Of a DNA stretch of 64,000 nucleotides, positions 52,566 through 62,018 are shown one piece after another. The first letter of the stretch is position 1; every line of letters begins with the position of its first letter. Made by a program: the position numbers and the translations under genes. Origin of the DNA: Intrasporangium flavum (GTDB lineage: Bacteria > Actinomycetota > Actinomycetes > Actinomycetales > Dermatophilaceae). The notes under the pieces were generated by a model. That model was not told where the DNA came from and searched no databases. It saw only the letters and a program-made list of their open reading frames with translations. The DNA lies in the NCBI RefSeq assembly GCF_001956915.1, contig NZ_MLJO01000007.1, forward strand, positions 62,001 to 126,000, read 5' to 3'.

Positions 52566-54358
52566 CGCTTCTCCTCGACCTGCGGCACCCCGGCCTCGAC
52601 GGTGAGGCGGGCGACGAACCGGGCGCCGTCCGGGGTGTTCTCGACGTCGACCTCGCCGCCCCGACGCTGGCAGATCAGACGCGTCAGCGCCAGTCCGATG
52701 CCGCGCTCGCCGGCCTGCGCGGCCTTCGTCGTGAACCCGTGCGTGAACACCTCGGTGACCACCTCGGGCGCGACGCCGGGACCCGAGTCGACGACGCTGA
52801 CCTCGACGACCGAAGCGTCCTGGCGGATCGTCAGCTCGACCCAGCGATCCGGGCCGGCCGCGGTGGCGGCGGCGTCGATGGCGTTGTCGACGAGGTTGCC
52901 GACGACGGCCGACACGTCGGCGGAGTCGCGCTGGGCGAGGCGCCCGAGGGAGGTCTCGTCGGACACCCGCAGCTCGACCCGGCGCTCCGTGGCCTGGGCG
53001 GCCTTGGCCATGAGCAGGGCCGCGATGGCGGTGTCGCGGACGCGGCGCGACACGGCGACGTCGAGCTCGGCCCGGTGCTCGCTCACCGAGTCGACGAAGC
53101 CGACGACCTCGTCGTACTCGCCGAGCTGGATGAGGCCGGAGATGGTGTGCAGCTGGTTGGCGAACTCGTGCGCCTGCGCGCGGAGCAGCTCGGTGGTGCT
53201 GCGGAACGACCCGAGCTCGCGCTCGAGGTCGGCCAGCTCGGTCCGGTCGCGCAGCGTCGTCACCGACCCGAGCGGCCGCCCGTCCTTGCTCACCTCCATG
53301 CGGTTCATGACGAGGACGCGGCCGCGGCGCAGCACCACCTGGTCGCGCGGCACGGCGGGGCCCGACGCGTCGCCGGGCGCGTCGGACGCCTCGGACGCCT
53401 CGTCACCCGCGACATCGGACGTGCGGGACGCGGCCGGCGCGTCCGGCCCGTCGGACGCCTCGGCGTCGGCGACCCCACGCAGCACGTCCCGCAGCCGCGG
53501 GCCGATCGGCAGGTCGTCGAGGCGCATCCCGACGGCGTGCTCCGGAAGGTCGAGCAGGCGCTGGGCGACGTTGTTCACCAACGTGATCCGCTCGTTCGTG
53601 TCGAGCGCGACGACCCCCTCGGCGAGGCCGAACAGCATCGCCTCGCGGCTCTCGGCCAGGCCCGTGATCTCGGCCGGCTCGAGCCCGAGCGTCTGGCGCT
53701 TGATGCGGCGGGCCAGCAGCCACGACCCGAGCCCGCCGACGACGAACGCGATGCCGAGATAGGTCGGCAGGTAGGCCGACGCGCCCTGCAGCCGGTCGAG
53801 CGCCGAGGGCATGTGCTCGGCGATCATCACCGTGCCCAGCTGCGTCCCCACCGGTAGCTGGGGCTCCTTGACCGACGGGTCGGGCACCGACAGCAGCGGG
53901 CTCTGCGCCACGAGCATCCGTTCGCCGCCGAGCTCCATGACCCCGGTCCAGCTCGCCCCGTTCGCCACGGCCGGCGAGCCGATCGGCAGTGGGGAGCGCT
54001 CGAGCGTCGGGTCGGAGGACACCCGCACCATCTCGTCGGCGTCGGCCACGCTCATCGAGGTGACGTTGTACTGGGTGACGATCGACTGCACGAGGTTGGG
54101 CAGCACGTTGGGCACGCCGCCGGGAGCCATCTCGGTGCGCACGATCGGCGTGCTCGCCAGCTGCTCGGCGATGGCCGAGACGCGCCGGCCCTCCGTGCGC
54201 GTGAAGGTCGCGTCGGACTGCGACAGCGAGACGAGTCCGACCGCCACGAGGACGCCGACGAGAATGAGCATCTGCACCGCGAACAGCTGCCCCGTGAGGG
54301 TCAGCCGACCGAACCATCGGCGCGTGCTCTGCTTGACCACAACGAACTCAACCTTCAT
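52562..54358 (-). CDS. CitA/DcuS-family sensor kinase
   Basis: A 598-residue membrane kinase. A helix near residues 25-45, an extracytoplasmic PAS-like sensor of about 145 residues for a carboxylate ligand, and a second helix (YLGIAFVVGGLGSWLLA) are followed by a cytosolic PAS domain and a SpoOB/HATPase module. This has QAHEFANQLHTISGLIQLGEYDE (phospho-His), NLVDNAIDAA, DSGPGV and GIGLALTRLI. An insertion of about 35 Asp/Ala/Ser-rich residues interrupts the cytosolic PAS. ATG 54358 was chosen; the longer frame runs into the promoter region of tctC. Confidence 0.9.
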   Translation of the reverse strand: MKVEFVVVKQSTRRWFGRLTLTGQLFAVQMLILVGVLVAVGLVSLSQSDATFTRTEGRRVSAIAEQLASTPIVRTEMAPGGVPNVLPNLVQSIVTQYNVTSMSVADADEMVRVSSDPTLERSPLPIGSPAVANGASWTGVMELGGERMLVAQSPLLSVPDPSVKEPQLPVGTQLGTVMIAEHMPSALDRLQGASAYLPTYLGIAFVVGGLGSWLLARRIKRQTLGLEPAEITGLAESREAMLFGLAEGVVALDTNERITLVNNVAQRLLDLPEHAVGMRLDDLPIGPRLRDVLRGVADAEASDGPDAPAASRTSDVAGDEASEASDAPGDASGPAVPRDQVVLRRGRVLVMNRMEVSKDGRPLGSVTTLRDRTELADLERELGSFRSTTELLRAQAHEFANQLHTISGLIQLGEYDEVVGFVDSVSEHRAELDVAVSRRVRDTAIAALLMAKAAQATERRVELRVSDETSLGRLAQRDSADVSAVVGNLVDNAIDAAATAAGPDRWVELTIRQDASVVEVSVVDSGPGVAPEVVTEVFTHGFTTKAAQAGERGIGLALTRLICQRRGGEVDVENTPDGARFVARLTVEAGVPQVEEKR

Positions 54359-54440
54359 TGGTGACACAACGGCGACACCCGTCCGGGACGCGGGCACGAT
54401 CATGCCGTTCCAGCCCAAGATCGCGAAAGAGATCTCAACG
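54359..54440. promoter_or_regulatory. Divergent promoter region between the CitAB-type genes and tctC
   Basis: These 82 bases separate the leftward sensor gene from the rightward transporter operon and should contain both promoters and the regulator's binding site. A ggtgacac...gcgacacc pair of related hexamers at 54360-54380 could be a direct-repeat operator, but I see no confirmed motif. Confidence 0.4.
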
Positions 54441-55508
54441 ATGAGCACTCACCTCACTGCCCGTCCCGGCACGTCCGGCACCCGCAGCACCCGCAGCACC
54501 GGCCGCCGACGCGTCGGCGCCCTCGTGGCCCTGGCCGCCGTCGGGGCCCTGGCCCTCTCGGCCTGCGGCGCGACCGCCAAGAAGGGCGACGCGTCCACCG
54601 GCGGCGCAGCCGGCCCCGCGTCAGGCCTGCAGATCATGGTCCCCAACAGCCCCGGCGGCGGTTACGACACGACGGCCCGCACCGTGGCCCAGGTCATGGA
54701 GAACCAGAAGATCACCAGCTCCATCCAGGTCTTCAACCTGCCGGGCGCCGGCGGCACCGTGGGCCTGCAGCGCGTCGTCAACGAGAAGGGCAACGGCAAG
54801 CTGGCCATGCAGATGGGCCTCGGCGTCGTCGGCGCGGCCTACACGCAGAAGTCGAAGGCCAACCTCTCCGACACGACGCCGATCGCCAAGCTCATCGAGG
54901 AGGCCGGCGCCATCGTCGTCTCCAAGGACTCGCCGTACAAGGACCTCAAGAGCCTCGTCGAGGCCTGGAAGAAGGACCCGTCGAAGGTCAACGTCGGCGG
55001 CGGCTCCAGCCCGGGCGGCCCCGACCACCTCCTGCCGATGCAGCTGGCCAAGGCTGCCGGCATCGACCCGAAGGCGGTCTCCTACATCTCCTACGACGGT
55101 GGCGGCGAGCTGCTCCCGGCCATCCTCGGCAACAAGATCGCCTTCGGCGCCAGCGGCTTCGGCGAGTTCCTCGAGCAGGTCAAGTCCGGCTCCGTCCGCG
55201 TCCTCGCCGTGACGAGCGACAAGCGCATCGACGCCCTGCCCGACGTGCCGACCGTCAAGGAGTCGGGCATCGACTTCACCTTCACCAACTGGCGCGGCAT
55301 CGTCGCCCCGCCGGAGATCTCGGCCGCCGACAAGCAGGTCTGGGTCGACGCGCTGACGAAGATGCACGGCTCGGACGCCTGGAAGGCCGAGCTGGAGAAG
55401 CGCGGCTGGACCGACGCCTTCGAGACCGGTGACCAGTTCGGCACCTTCCTCAAGGCCCAGGACCAGGACGTCGCCGACATCCTCACCGGCCTCGGGCTGA
55501 CGAGCTGA
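54441..55508 (+). CDS. tctC: Tripartite tricarboxylate transporter substrate-binding lipoprotein TctC
   Basis: A 355-residue lipoprotein. The signal peptide ends in a lipobox (LALSAC). The mature protein has [20 protein letters not shown] and [14 protein letters not shown], the ligand-binding PGGGYD and GAGG motifs of the TctC/BugT family. It captures citrate-like or other carboxylates outside the membrane. It is the first gene of tctCBA; tctB begins two bases after its stop. Confidence 0.93.
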   Translation: MSTHLTARPGTSGTRSTRSTGRRRVGALVALAAVGALALSACGATAKKGDASTGGAAGPASGLQIMVPNSPGGGYDTTARTVAQVMENQKITSSIQVFNLPGAGGTVGLQRVVNEKGNGKLAMQMGLGVVGAAYTQKSKANLSDTTPIAKLIEEAGAIVVSKDSPYKDLKSLVEAWKKDPSKVNVGGGSSPGGPDHLLPMQLAKAAGIDPKAVSYISYDGGGELLPAILGNKIAFGASGFGEFLEQVKSGSVRVLAVTSDKRIDALPDVPTVKESGIDFTFTNWRGIVAPPEISAADKQVWVDALTKMHGSDAWKAELEKRGWTDAFETGDQFGTFLKAQDQDVADILTGLGLTS

Positions 55509-55510
55509 CG

Positions 55511-56056
55511 ATGACCGACACGACCTCCGACCGCACCGGCACCCAGGCCGAGGGGAAGGACGTCGCGAAGCAGGGCGGGGACCGCGCACAGTACGGAATG
55601 TGCGCGGCCCTCGCCGGGCTCGGCGTCCTCCTGCTGGTCAACGCGGCCCAGCTCGCCCCCGTCGAGAGCACCAACGACTCGCTCGGCCCCAAGGTGGTCC
55701 CCACCGTCCTGGGGGTCCTCCTGCTCATCGTCTCGGTCCTCTACGCCGTCGACATCCACCGTGGTGGTGTCGGCGCCGCCGACGAGGGCGAGGACGTCGA
55801 CCTCGGCGCCAAGGCCGACTGGAAGACCGTCGGCCTGCTCGTCGTCGTCTTCGGCGTGAGTGCCGCCCTCATGGAGCCGCTCGGCTGGGTCATCGCCGGC
55901 ACGCTCCTCTTCTCCGGCTCGGCCTTCGCGCTCGGCAACCGGCACCTCGTCCGCGGGCTGCTCGCCGGGATCGCGATCTCGCTGGCCACCTTCTACGCGT
56001 TCGCCATCGGGCTCGGCGTCAACCTGCCCGCCGGCATCCTCCAAGGAATCCTCTGA
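55511..56056 (+). CDS. tctB: Tripartite tricarboxylate transporter small membrane subunit TctB
   Basis: A 181-residue protein with four hydrophobic segments after a polar N-terminus; [22 protein letters not shown] and the helical pair near 115-180 fit TctB. It would associate with TctA in the membrane. Two bases after tctC and overlapping tctA by one base (TGATG). Confidence 0.88.
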   Translation: MTDTTSDRTGTQAEGKDVAKQGGDRAQYGMCAALAGLGVLLLVNAAQLAPVESTNDSLGPKVVPTVLGVLLLIVSVLYAVDIHRGGVGAADEGEDVDLGAKADWKTVGLLVVVFGVSAALMEPLGWVIAGTLLFSGSAFALGNRHLVRGLLAGIAISLATFYAFAIGLGVNLPAGILQGIL

Positions 56057-57600
56057 TGGACAACCTCAACCACCTCATCGAGGGGTTCGGCCACGTCATG
56101 ACGCCGCTGAACCTGCTCTTCGCCTTCATCGGCGTCGTCGTCGGCACGGCCGTGGGCGTGCTCCCCGGCATCGGGCCGGCCATGACCGTCGCGCTGCTGC
56201 TGCCGATCACGTTCTCGCTCGACACGACCCAGGCCCTCATCATGTTCGCCGGCATCTTCTACGGCGGCATGTACGGCGGGTCCACCACCTCGATCCTGCT
56301 CAACACCCCGGGTGAGTCCTCCTCGGTGGTCACGGCGCTCGAGGGCAACAAGATGGCCAAGGTCGGACGCGCCGCGCAGGCCCTCGCGACGGCGGCCATC
56401 GGCTCGTTCGTCGCCGGCACCATCGCCACGGCCCTGCTCGTGCTCGTCATGCCGCAGGTCGTCGCGTTCGCCATCCAGCTCGGCTCGCCCGAGTACTTCG
56501 CCATCATCCTGCTCGCGTTCGTCGGCGCCAGCATGGTGCTCGGGTCCTCGCGGCTGCGCGGCTTCGCGGCGCTGCTCGTCGGCCTGTCCATCGGCATCAT
56601 CGGCATCGACAAGGTCACCGGTCAGCAGCGGATGACCTTCGGCATCCCGCAGCTGGCCGACGGCGTCGACATCGTCGTGGTGGCCGTCGGCCTCTTCGCC
56701 GTGGGCGAGGCCCTCTGGGTCGCGGCACACCTGCGGCGCAAGGCTGCCCACGTCATCCCCGTCGGACAGCCGTGGATGGGCCGCGACGACTGGAAGCGCT
56801 CGTGGAAGCCGTGGCTGCGCGGCACCGCCCTCGGGTTCCCCTTCGGCGCCATCCCCGCCGGCGGCGCCGAGGTGCCGACCTTCCTGTCCTACGTCGCCGA
56901 GCGCAAGCTGACCAAGCACCCCGAGGAGTTCGGCCACGGCGCCATCGAGGGCGTCGCCGGACCCGAGGCCGCCAACAACGCCTCCGCCGCCGGCACCCTC
57001 GTGCCACTGCTCGCCATCGGCCTGCCCACCAACGCGACCGCCGCGATCATCCTCACCTTCCTGCAGGGGCGCGGCCTGGAGCCGGGACCGCTGCTCATCG
57101 AGAAGCAGCCGGCGCTCGTGTGGACGCTCGTCGCGAGCCTCTTCATCGGCAACACGCTGCTGCTGCTGCTCAACCTGCCCATGGCGCCGCTGTGGGCCAA
57201 GCTGCTGCAGATCCCGCGGCCCTACCTCTACGCCGGCATCCTCTTCTTCGCGACGATGGGTGCGTGGGCGGTCAACGGCCAGGCCTTCGACCTCTACCTG
57301 CTGCTCGGCATCGGCCTCGTCGGGTTCGTGATCCGCCGCTTCGGCTTCCCGGTGCTGCCGCTCATCATCGGCGTCATCCTCGCGCCGATCGCCGAGCTGC
57401 ACCTTCGGCGCTCGCTGCAGCTGTCGCACGGCGAGATCAGCGGTCTGCTCGGCGGTCCGGTGGCCTGGGTCTGCTACGGCATCATCGTCGTGGCCATCCT
57501 GTGGCCGCTCATCTCCAAGGTCATCCGCGCGGCGCGGGGTGGCAAGGGTGGCCCCGGTTCGGGCCTGCTCGCCGAGGTGCGCGAGGAGGTGACGGCATGA
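56056..57600 (+). CDS. tctA: Tripartite tricarboxylate transporter large membrane subunit TctA
   Basis: A 514-residue polytopic permease. Characteristic TctA segments include [41 protein letters not shown] and a second related motif in [17 protein letters not shown] ... [22 protein letters not shown]. It uses an ion gradient to import the substrate delivered by TctC. Its stop overlaps the following universal stress gene (ATGA). Confidence 0.95.
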   Translation: MDNLNHLIEGFGHVMTPLNLLFAFIGVVVGTAVGVLPGIGPAMTVALLLPITFSLDTTQALIMFAGIFYGGMYGGSTTSILLNTPGESSSVVTALEGNKMAKVGRAAQALATAAIGSFVAGTIATALLVLVMPQVVAFAIQLGSPEYFAIILLAFVGASMVLGSSRLRGFAALLVGLSIGIIGIDKVTGQQRMTFGIPQLADGVDIVVVAVGLFAVGEALWVAAHLRRKAAHVIPVGQPWMGRDDWKRSWKPWLRGTALGFPFGAIPAGGAEVPTFLSYVAERKLTKHPEEFGHGAIEGVAGPEAANNASAAGTLVPLLAIGLPTNATAAIILTFLQGRGLEPGPLLIEKQPALVWTLVASLFIGNTLLLLLNLPMAPLWAKLLQIPRPYLYAGILFFATMGAWAVNGQAFDLYLLLGIGLVGFVIRRFGFPVLPLIIGVILAPIAELHLRRSLQLSHGEISGLLGGPVAWVCYGIIVVAILWPLISKVIRAARGGKGGPGSGLLAEVREEVTA

Positions 57601-57989
57601 CGATCCTCGTCGGCTACATCCCGACGCCGCAGGGCGAGGCCGCGCTGGCCGCCGCCACGGCCGAGGCCCGGGCCCACGGCGAGCGCGTCCTCGTCGTCAA
57701 CATGTCCCGCGACGACAAGCTCGTCGACGCGCACCGCGCCGAGGGCAGCGACCTCACCCGCCTCGACGAAGACCTCGCCGAGTCCGGCGTCGAGCACGAG
57801 GTGCGCCGCGTCGAGCACGGCACCGACCCGGCCGACGCGATCCTCGGGATCATCGACGCCGAGGCGCCGCGGATGCTCGTCATCGGCATCCGCCACCGCT
57901 CCCCCGTCGGCAAGCTGCTCCTCGGGTCGACCGCCCAGCGGCTCCTGCTCGACGCGGGGTGCCCGGTGCTCGCGGTCAAGGCCGACTGA
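57597..57989 (+). CDS. Universal stress protein A family protein
   Basis: A 130-residue single UspA domain. It starts [15 protein letters not shown] and ends [33 protein letters not shown], with the G-x2-G-x9-GS type nucleotide-binding pattern near the C-terminus. It is translationally coupled to tctA, which suggests a regulatory or accessory role for the transporter; such tct-usp pairs are known in bacteria, but the function is unproven. Confidence 0.88.
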   Translation: MTILVGYIPTPQGEAALAAATAEARAHGERVLVVNMSRDDKLVDAHRAEGSDLTRLDEDLAESGVEHEVRRVEHGTDPADAILGIIDAEAPRMLVIGIRHRSPVGKLLLGSTAQRLLLDAGCPVLAVKAD

Positions 57990-58015
57990 CGCCCGGCGGA
58001 GTCCACATCGAAGCA

Positions 58016-58182
58016 CGAGAAAGTGCCCACTCGACCAGACCAGCGGAGGGACACGTCCCCTCCACCGTCGAGTGGGCACTTTCTCGTCCCCTCTCACGGT
58101 CGAGTGGGCACTTTCTCGTCCCCTCTCACGGTCGAGTGGGCACTTTCTCGTCCCCTCTCAGGGTCGAGTGGGCACTTTCTCG
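58016..58182. repeat. 32-bp tandem repeat array with one opposed copy
   Basis: The 19-mer tcgagtgggcactttctcg occurs four times in direct orientation at 58068, 58100, 58132 and 58164, exactly 32 bases apart, separated by the 13-mer tcccctctcacgg (the third spacer has one change). An exact reverse complement is at 58016-58034. An inner hairpin (ggaggga at 58045-58051 with tcccctcc at 58056-58063) lies between the opposed copies. It occupies the convergent gap between the universal stress gene and the GNAT gene, so it may also terminate both transcripts. It is not a CRISPR: the spacers are identical. Confidence 0.92.
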
Positions 58183-58193
58183 CGACGTTCGGC

Positions 58194-58973
58194 TCAGGCG
58201 GGGGTGCGGCAGACCTGGACGCGGCGGGCCACCTCGCGGAACCCGGCCCGCCGGTAGAGGCCGATGGCCGGGCCGCCGTCCTCGGCGACGATGACGAGCC
58301 GCTCCACCTCCGGGTCGGTGAAGGCCCACTCCCCCGCAGCGCGCACCAGCGCGCCCGCGATGCCCCGGCGTCGGTAGGCCGCGAGGGTCATGACGTCCTG
58401 GTACCGGGCCAGCCGGCCGAGGCGCACGATGCCGAGCGAGGCCACGAGCGTCGCCCCGTCGAAGGCGCCGAACCAACGCCCGCGGCCCGAGTCGACGAGG
58501 CCACGCTGCGAGGCCGCCCGGCGCAGCTCGAACAGGTGCCGCTCGTCGCTGCCCTCGGCCGGGGCGTCGCTCGCCCCGACCGACGCCGACTGCTCCCAGT
58601 CGTCGTCCGTCACGAGCGGACGCACGTCGATCCCCTCCGGTGCCGGCGCCTCGGCGGGCACCGTGTCGGCCACGAGGTCGACGTCGACCTCGACCTCGAA
58701 CCCCTTTGCCTCCCAAGCGGAGTGGTCGCCCCGCGGGTCGGCGAACGAGACGGCCCGGTGGCGCGCCTTCGGGTGCTCGGCCTCGAAGCGCGCGATGACC
58801 CGGTCGACGCCCGTGGCCGGCACGTCGGCCGGCAGCAGCAGGAAGTTGCCCCAGTAGTAGGCCGGGTTGGTCGGCGTCCGCACGACGACGAGGTCGCCGT
58901 GGTCGACCACCTGCGAGCCCTGCAGCTCGAGCAGGGCGAGGTCGGTGCGCAGCCCGGGGGCATCGACGATCAT
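58194..58973 (-). CDS. GNAT family N-acetyltransferase
   Basis: A 259-residue protein. The C-terminal GNAT fold has VMTLAAYRRRGIAGALVRAAGEWA, in which RRRGIAG is the acetyl-CoA pyrophosphate loop, and VAEDGGPAIGLYRRAGFREV. The N-terminal half is a less conserved, possibly degenerate acetyltransferase domain. ATG 58973 is used although GGAGG abuts it directly. It is the last gene of the nth operon. Substrate unknown. Confidence 0.83.
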   Translation of the reverse strand: MIVDAPGLRTDLALLELQGSQVVDHGDLVVVRTPTNPAYYWGNFLLLPADVPATGVDRVIARFEAEHPKARHRAVSFADPRGDHSAWEAKGFEVEVDVDLVADTVPAEAPAPEGIDVRPLVTDDDWEQSASVGASDAPAEGSDERHLFELRRAASQRGLVDSGRGRWFGAFDGATLVASLGIVRLGRLARYQDVMTLAAYRRRGIAGALVRAAGEWAFTDPEVERLVIVAEDGGPAIGLYRRAGFREVARRVQVCRTPA

Positions 58974-58987
58974 CCTCCGATGGTGCC

Positions 58988-59971
58988 TCACCACCAGCCC
59001 TGTCGGCGGGCCCATCGCAGCAACCAGAGACTCATCGCGACCATGACCGCCAGCACGAGGAGCAGGTGCGGCACGTCGGTGCCGTCGTTGCCGATGAGGT
59101 TCATGCCGTAGATGCTCGCGATCGCGGTGATCGGCAGGGTGATCGCGGCGATGACGGCGAGGCGCTCCATCGCGACGGTCATCTTCGTGGTGACGCGGGT
59201 CTGGTAGAGGTCGATGACCCCGACGAGGAAGCCCATCTCGCCGTCGCCGAGGTTGCGGACCCGCTCGAACTGGTCGGCGAGGTCACGGGCGTAGCGGCGC
59301 GCCTCGCCCGGCACGAACCGGTCGAGCGACTGGATCCGGGACTGGATGTCGTACCCCTGGGCGGCCATGGTGCGCGCCGTGCTCAGCTCGTGCCGCAGGA
59401 GGAACAGCTGCTCGAGCAGGCCCTCGGGGCGGCGGAAGTCGGGCGCCATGACCTCGGCCTCGAGCGCCGGCAGCCGCGCCGCGACCTCGCGCACCGCGGC
59501 GCTCTGGCGCCGGGCGATCGCCGAGTTCACCGTGTACGCCAGCTCGTACGGGTTGTCGGGCGCGAGCCGGCCGGCCTCGATGCGGGCCCGCACCGCCCGC
59601 GTCTCGGCCGTGGCGTCCTCGAGCGTCACGACCGGGTTGCGGGGGCCGTGCACCGTGACGAGGTACCGCTCGCCGATGACCTCGTCGAGCTCGAGCACGT
59701 GCACGTGCCCGCCCTCGCCGGTGAGCGGCGCGTGGAGGATGACGAACAGGTGTCGTTCGTAGGCGTGCACCGTCGGCACGAAGTTCCTCTCGGCACAGGC
59801 CTGCCGGACCAGAGGGTGGGCGCGCAACGGACCGGCGAGGAGCGCCTCGGCGTCGTCGTCGTAGTCGGGCACGTCGACCCACACGAACCCGTCGGTCCGG
59901 GCGAGCAACGACTCGAGCTCGCCCGGTGCGTGGTCGGTGATCCCGTCGGCGCTGACGAACGACACCTGCAT
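58988..59971 (-). CDS. corA: CorA-like magnesium/cobalt transporter
   Basis: A 327-residue protein. A long cytoplasmic alpha/beta and helical domain is followed by two C-terminal helices; the first ends with the GMN signature (SIYGMNLIGNDG) and the C-terminus is basic (WARRQGWW). These are the hallmarks of CorA-type Mg2+ channels. ATG 59971 begins the recognisable sequence (MQVSFVSADG). It lies 68 bases after marP and 14 before the GNAT gene. Confidence 0.92.
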   Translation of the reverse strand: MQVSFVSADGITDHAPGELESLLARTDGFVWVDVPDYDDDAEALLAGPLRAHPLVRQACAERNFVPTVHAYERHLFVILHAPLTGEGGHVHVLELDEVIGERYLVTVHGPRNPVVTLEDATAETRAVRARIEAGRLAPDNPYELAYTVNSAIARRQSAAVREVAARLPALEAEVMAPDFRRPEGLLEQLFLLRHELSTARTMAAQGYDIQSRIQSLDRFVPGEARRYARDLADQFERVRNLGDGEMGFLVGVIDLYQTRVTTKMTVAMERLAVIAAITLPITAIASIYGMNLIGNDGTDVPHLLLVLAVMVAMSLWLLRWARRQGWW

Positions 59972-60039
59972 GGCAACAACTCTGACACCGCCCGCCGCGT
60001 CGCGGGCGCAGTCGCGGGGGCAGTCGCGGACGTGGCCGG

Positions 60040-61245
60040 TCAGCCGCCGCTGACGCAGGCCCCCGTGCCCACGGCTCGCTGGGCCGAGGCGGCCTCGTCG
60101 AGGACGGGCTTGGCCTCGGCGAGGGTCAGCGCGTAACCGGTCGAGTCGTCCTCGAGCGACTTGGCGAAGATGACCCCGACGACGCGGCCCTGCGTGTCGA
60201 GCAGCGGACCGCCGGAGTTGCCCGGCTGCACCGTCGTGGCCAGCGAGTAGATCTCGCGGACGACGCGGTCCTGGCCGTAGATGTCGAACCCGCGGGCGTC
60301 GAGGATGCCACGGACACGGGCCGACACGACGCGGTACGGGCCGTCGAGCGGGAAGCCCGGCACCGCCGCCGAGTCGCCTCGGGCGATGTCGGAGCCGAGC
60401 GTCAGGGCCGGCAGGTCGAGGGCCTCGACGTCGAGCACCGCGAGGTCGCGCTCGGGGTCGAACACGACGACCTGCGCGGTGAGCGTCCGGCCGCCGGCCT
60501 CGACGTGCACCTCCGACGCCCCCGCGACGACGTGCGCGTTGGTGACGATGCGGTTGTCGCGCAGCACCCACCCGGTGCCCTCCTGGCCGCGCTGGCACTG
60601 CTGCGACTGCGTCAGCACCTTGACCACCGACCGGCCCGCGGCGCGGATCGGCTCGGACCGCGCGACCGACGCGTCGGGCGCCGGCACCGGAGTGATCGGC
60701 TCGGGCGCGAGGGACCCGAAGACCTGCGGGAAGCCCTGGGCCGAGAGGAACCCGCGGAACCCGCTGAAGATGCGGCCGGCGTCCTCGGGCACGACGGTGT
60801 TGACGACGCGCAGCACCTTGGAGTCGGCCATGGCCCGGGCGAGCGCCGGGTTGCCGGCCGTGCGCAGCGTGCCGCCGATGAACCACACGATGAGGCTGGC
60901 CGCGACGAGCACGACGACTCCGCCGAGCACCGAGTCGACCCGGCGGAACGGCGTCTGCCCGACCTTGGCCCGGATGCGGTTGCCGAGGAGGCTGCCGAGG
61001 AACTGCCCCAGCCAGCCGAAGCCGACCACCCCGACGACGAGCGCGATGACCCGGCTGCGGGTGCTTCCCGAGACGGCGTCCCAGTGCGCGAGGAGGTCGG
61101 GCAGCTGCCACACGGCGAGCATCGCGAAGAGGAAGAACCCGACGAGCGAGGCGACGCTCTGGATGAGCCCCTGCCGGTAGCCGGAGACGGCGTAGGCGAT
61201 GAGGAGCAGACCGAGGGCGATGTCGAGCACGACGCTGCCGGTCAT
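60040..61245 (-). CDS. marP: MarP family membrane serine protease (CvpA plus trypsin-like domain)
   Basis: A 401-residue protein. Four N-terminal membrane helices form a CvpA-like domain (about 1-150). The C-terminal half, outside the membrane, is a trypsin-like protease: catalytic His in VTNAHVVAG, Asp in DPERDLAVLDV, Ser in QPGNSGGPLL. MarP in mycobacteria is needed for acid and oxidative resistance; the same role here is inference. The start overlaps the Nudix stop by four bases (ATGA). Confidence 0.93.
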   Translation of the reverse strand: MTGSVVLDIALGLLLIAYAVSGYRQGLIQSVASLVGFFLFAMLAVWQLPDLLAHWDAVSGSTRSRVIALVVGVVGFGWLGQFLGSLLGNRIRAKVGQTPFRRVDSVLGGVVVLVAASLIVWFIGGTLRTAGNPALARAMADSKVLRVVNTVVPEDAGRIFSGFRGFLSAQGFPQVFGSLAPEPITPVPAPDASVARSEPIRAAGRSVVKVLTQSQQCQRGQEGTGWVLRDNRIVTNAHVVAGASEVHVEAGGRTLTAQVVVFDPERDLAVLDVEALDLPALTLGSDIARGDSAAVPGFPLDGPYRVVSARVRGILDARGFDIYGQDRVVREIYSLATTVQPGNSGGPLLDTQGRVVGVIFAKSLEDDSTGYALTLAEAKPVLDEAASAQRAVGTGACVSGG

Positions 61246-62018
61246 CCGCGCCCCCTTCCGACGTAGCGGTCCGGCAGCGGCCGGTGCACCGACGCGTCCC
61301 AGGGCTGCTCGAGCCCCGCGAGGTCGAGGACCCGGCCGAGCAGGCCGGCGGTGAAGCCCCAGAGGAGCAGGTCGTCGAGGCCGAAGCCCGGACCGACGTA
61401 CCCGGACGGGTGGGTGACGGAGAAGCGGGTGGCCGGCGCGACGAGGTGCGACACCGGGACCGACAGCACGTCGTGCACCTCGTTGGGGTCGCGGACCGAC
61501 AGCGTCGACGGGCGTGCCCACCAGCCGAGCACCGGCGTCACGACGAACCCGGAGAACGGGATGAACAGCGACGGCAGGGTCGCGACGACGTCGACGCCGG
61601 ACGGGTCGAGGCCGGTCTCCTCCTGCGCCTCGCGCAGGGCGGTCGCGACGTCGTCGGCGTCCTCGGGGTCGCGGGCCCCGCCGGGGAAGGCGATCTGCGC
61701 CGGGTGCGAGCGCATGTCGTGCGAGCGCTCGAGCAGGACGACGTGCGTGTCGTCGTGCGCCGACGCGTCGAGTGCAGGGGACGCGTCGGTGGTGGCGAGC
61801 GCGGCGGGCGGGGGCCCGAAGAGGATGAGGACGGCGGACTCGCGGCCGCCCTCGTCCGGGGGCACGAACAGCGAGAAGTCCTCGGCCTCCACGGTGCCGA
61901 GCCGGTCGACCAGACGGTCGACCCACGGCGGACGCGGGAGCCCGCCCGCGGGCAGGGGCGCGGGCTCGATCGTCCCCGTCCGGCCGGCGTAGGCGATGCC
62001 GCTGGCGACCTGCGTCAC
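61242..62018 (-). CDS. Nudix CoA pyrophosphatase
   Basis: A 258-residue Nudix hydrolase. The CoA-diphosphatase signature [20 protein letters not shown] precedes the Nudix box with [11 protein letters not shown], so hydrolysis of CoA or acyl-CoA is likely. The N-terminal 60 residues are an Actinobacteria-type extension. GTG 62018 overlaps the nth stop (GTGA) and the gene overlaps marP, so nth, this gene and marP are translationally coupled. Confidence 0.9.
   Translation of the reverse strand: MTQVASGIAYAGRTGTIEPAPLPAGGLPRPPWVDRLVDRLGTVEAEDFSLFVPPDEGGRESAVLILFGPPPAALATTDASPALDASAHDDTHVVLLERSHDMRSHPAQIAFPGGARDPEDADDVATALREAQEETGLDPSGVDVVATLPSLFIPFSGFVVTPVLGWWARPSTLSVRDPNEVHDVLSVPVSHLVAPATRFSVTHPSGYVGPGFGLDDLLLWGFTAGLLGRVLDLAGLEQPWDASVHRPLPDRYVGRGRG

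Noticed and set aside
58016-58182. Possible CRISPR array
   Set aside because: The repeat is regular at 32 bases, but the intervening 13-mers are identical, not unique, and no cas gene is near.
58023-58294. Small plus-strand frames across the 32-bp repeats (for example from 58072)
   Set aside because: The frames simply translate the tandem repeat. They have no ribosome-binding site and overlap the minus-strand GNAT gene.
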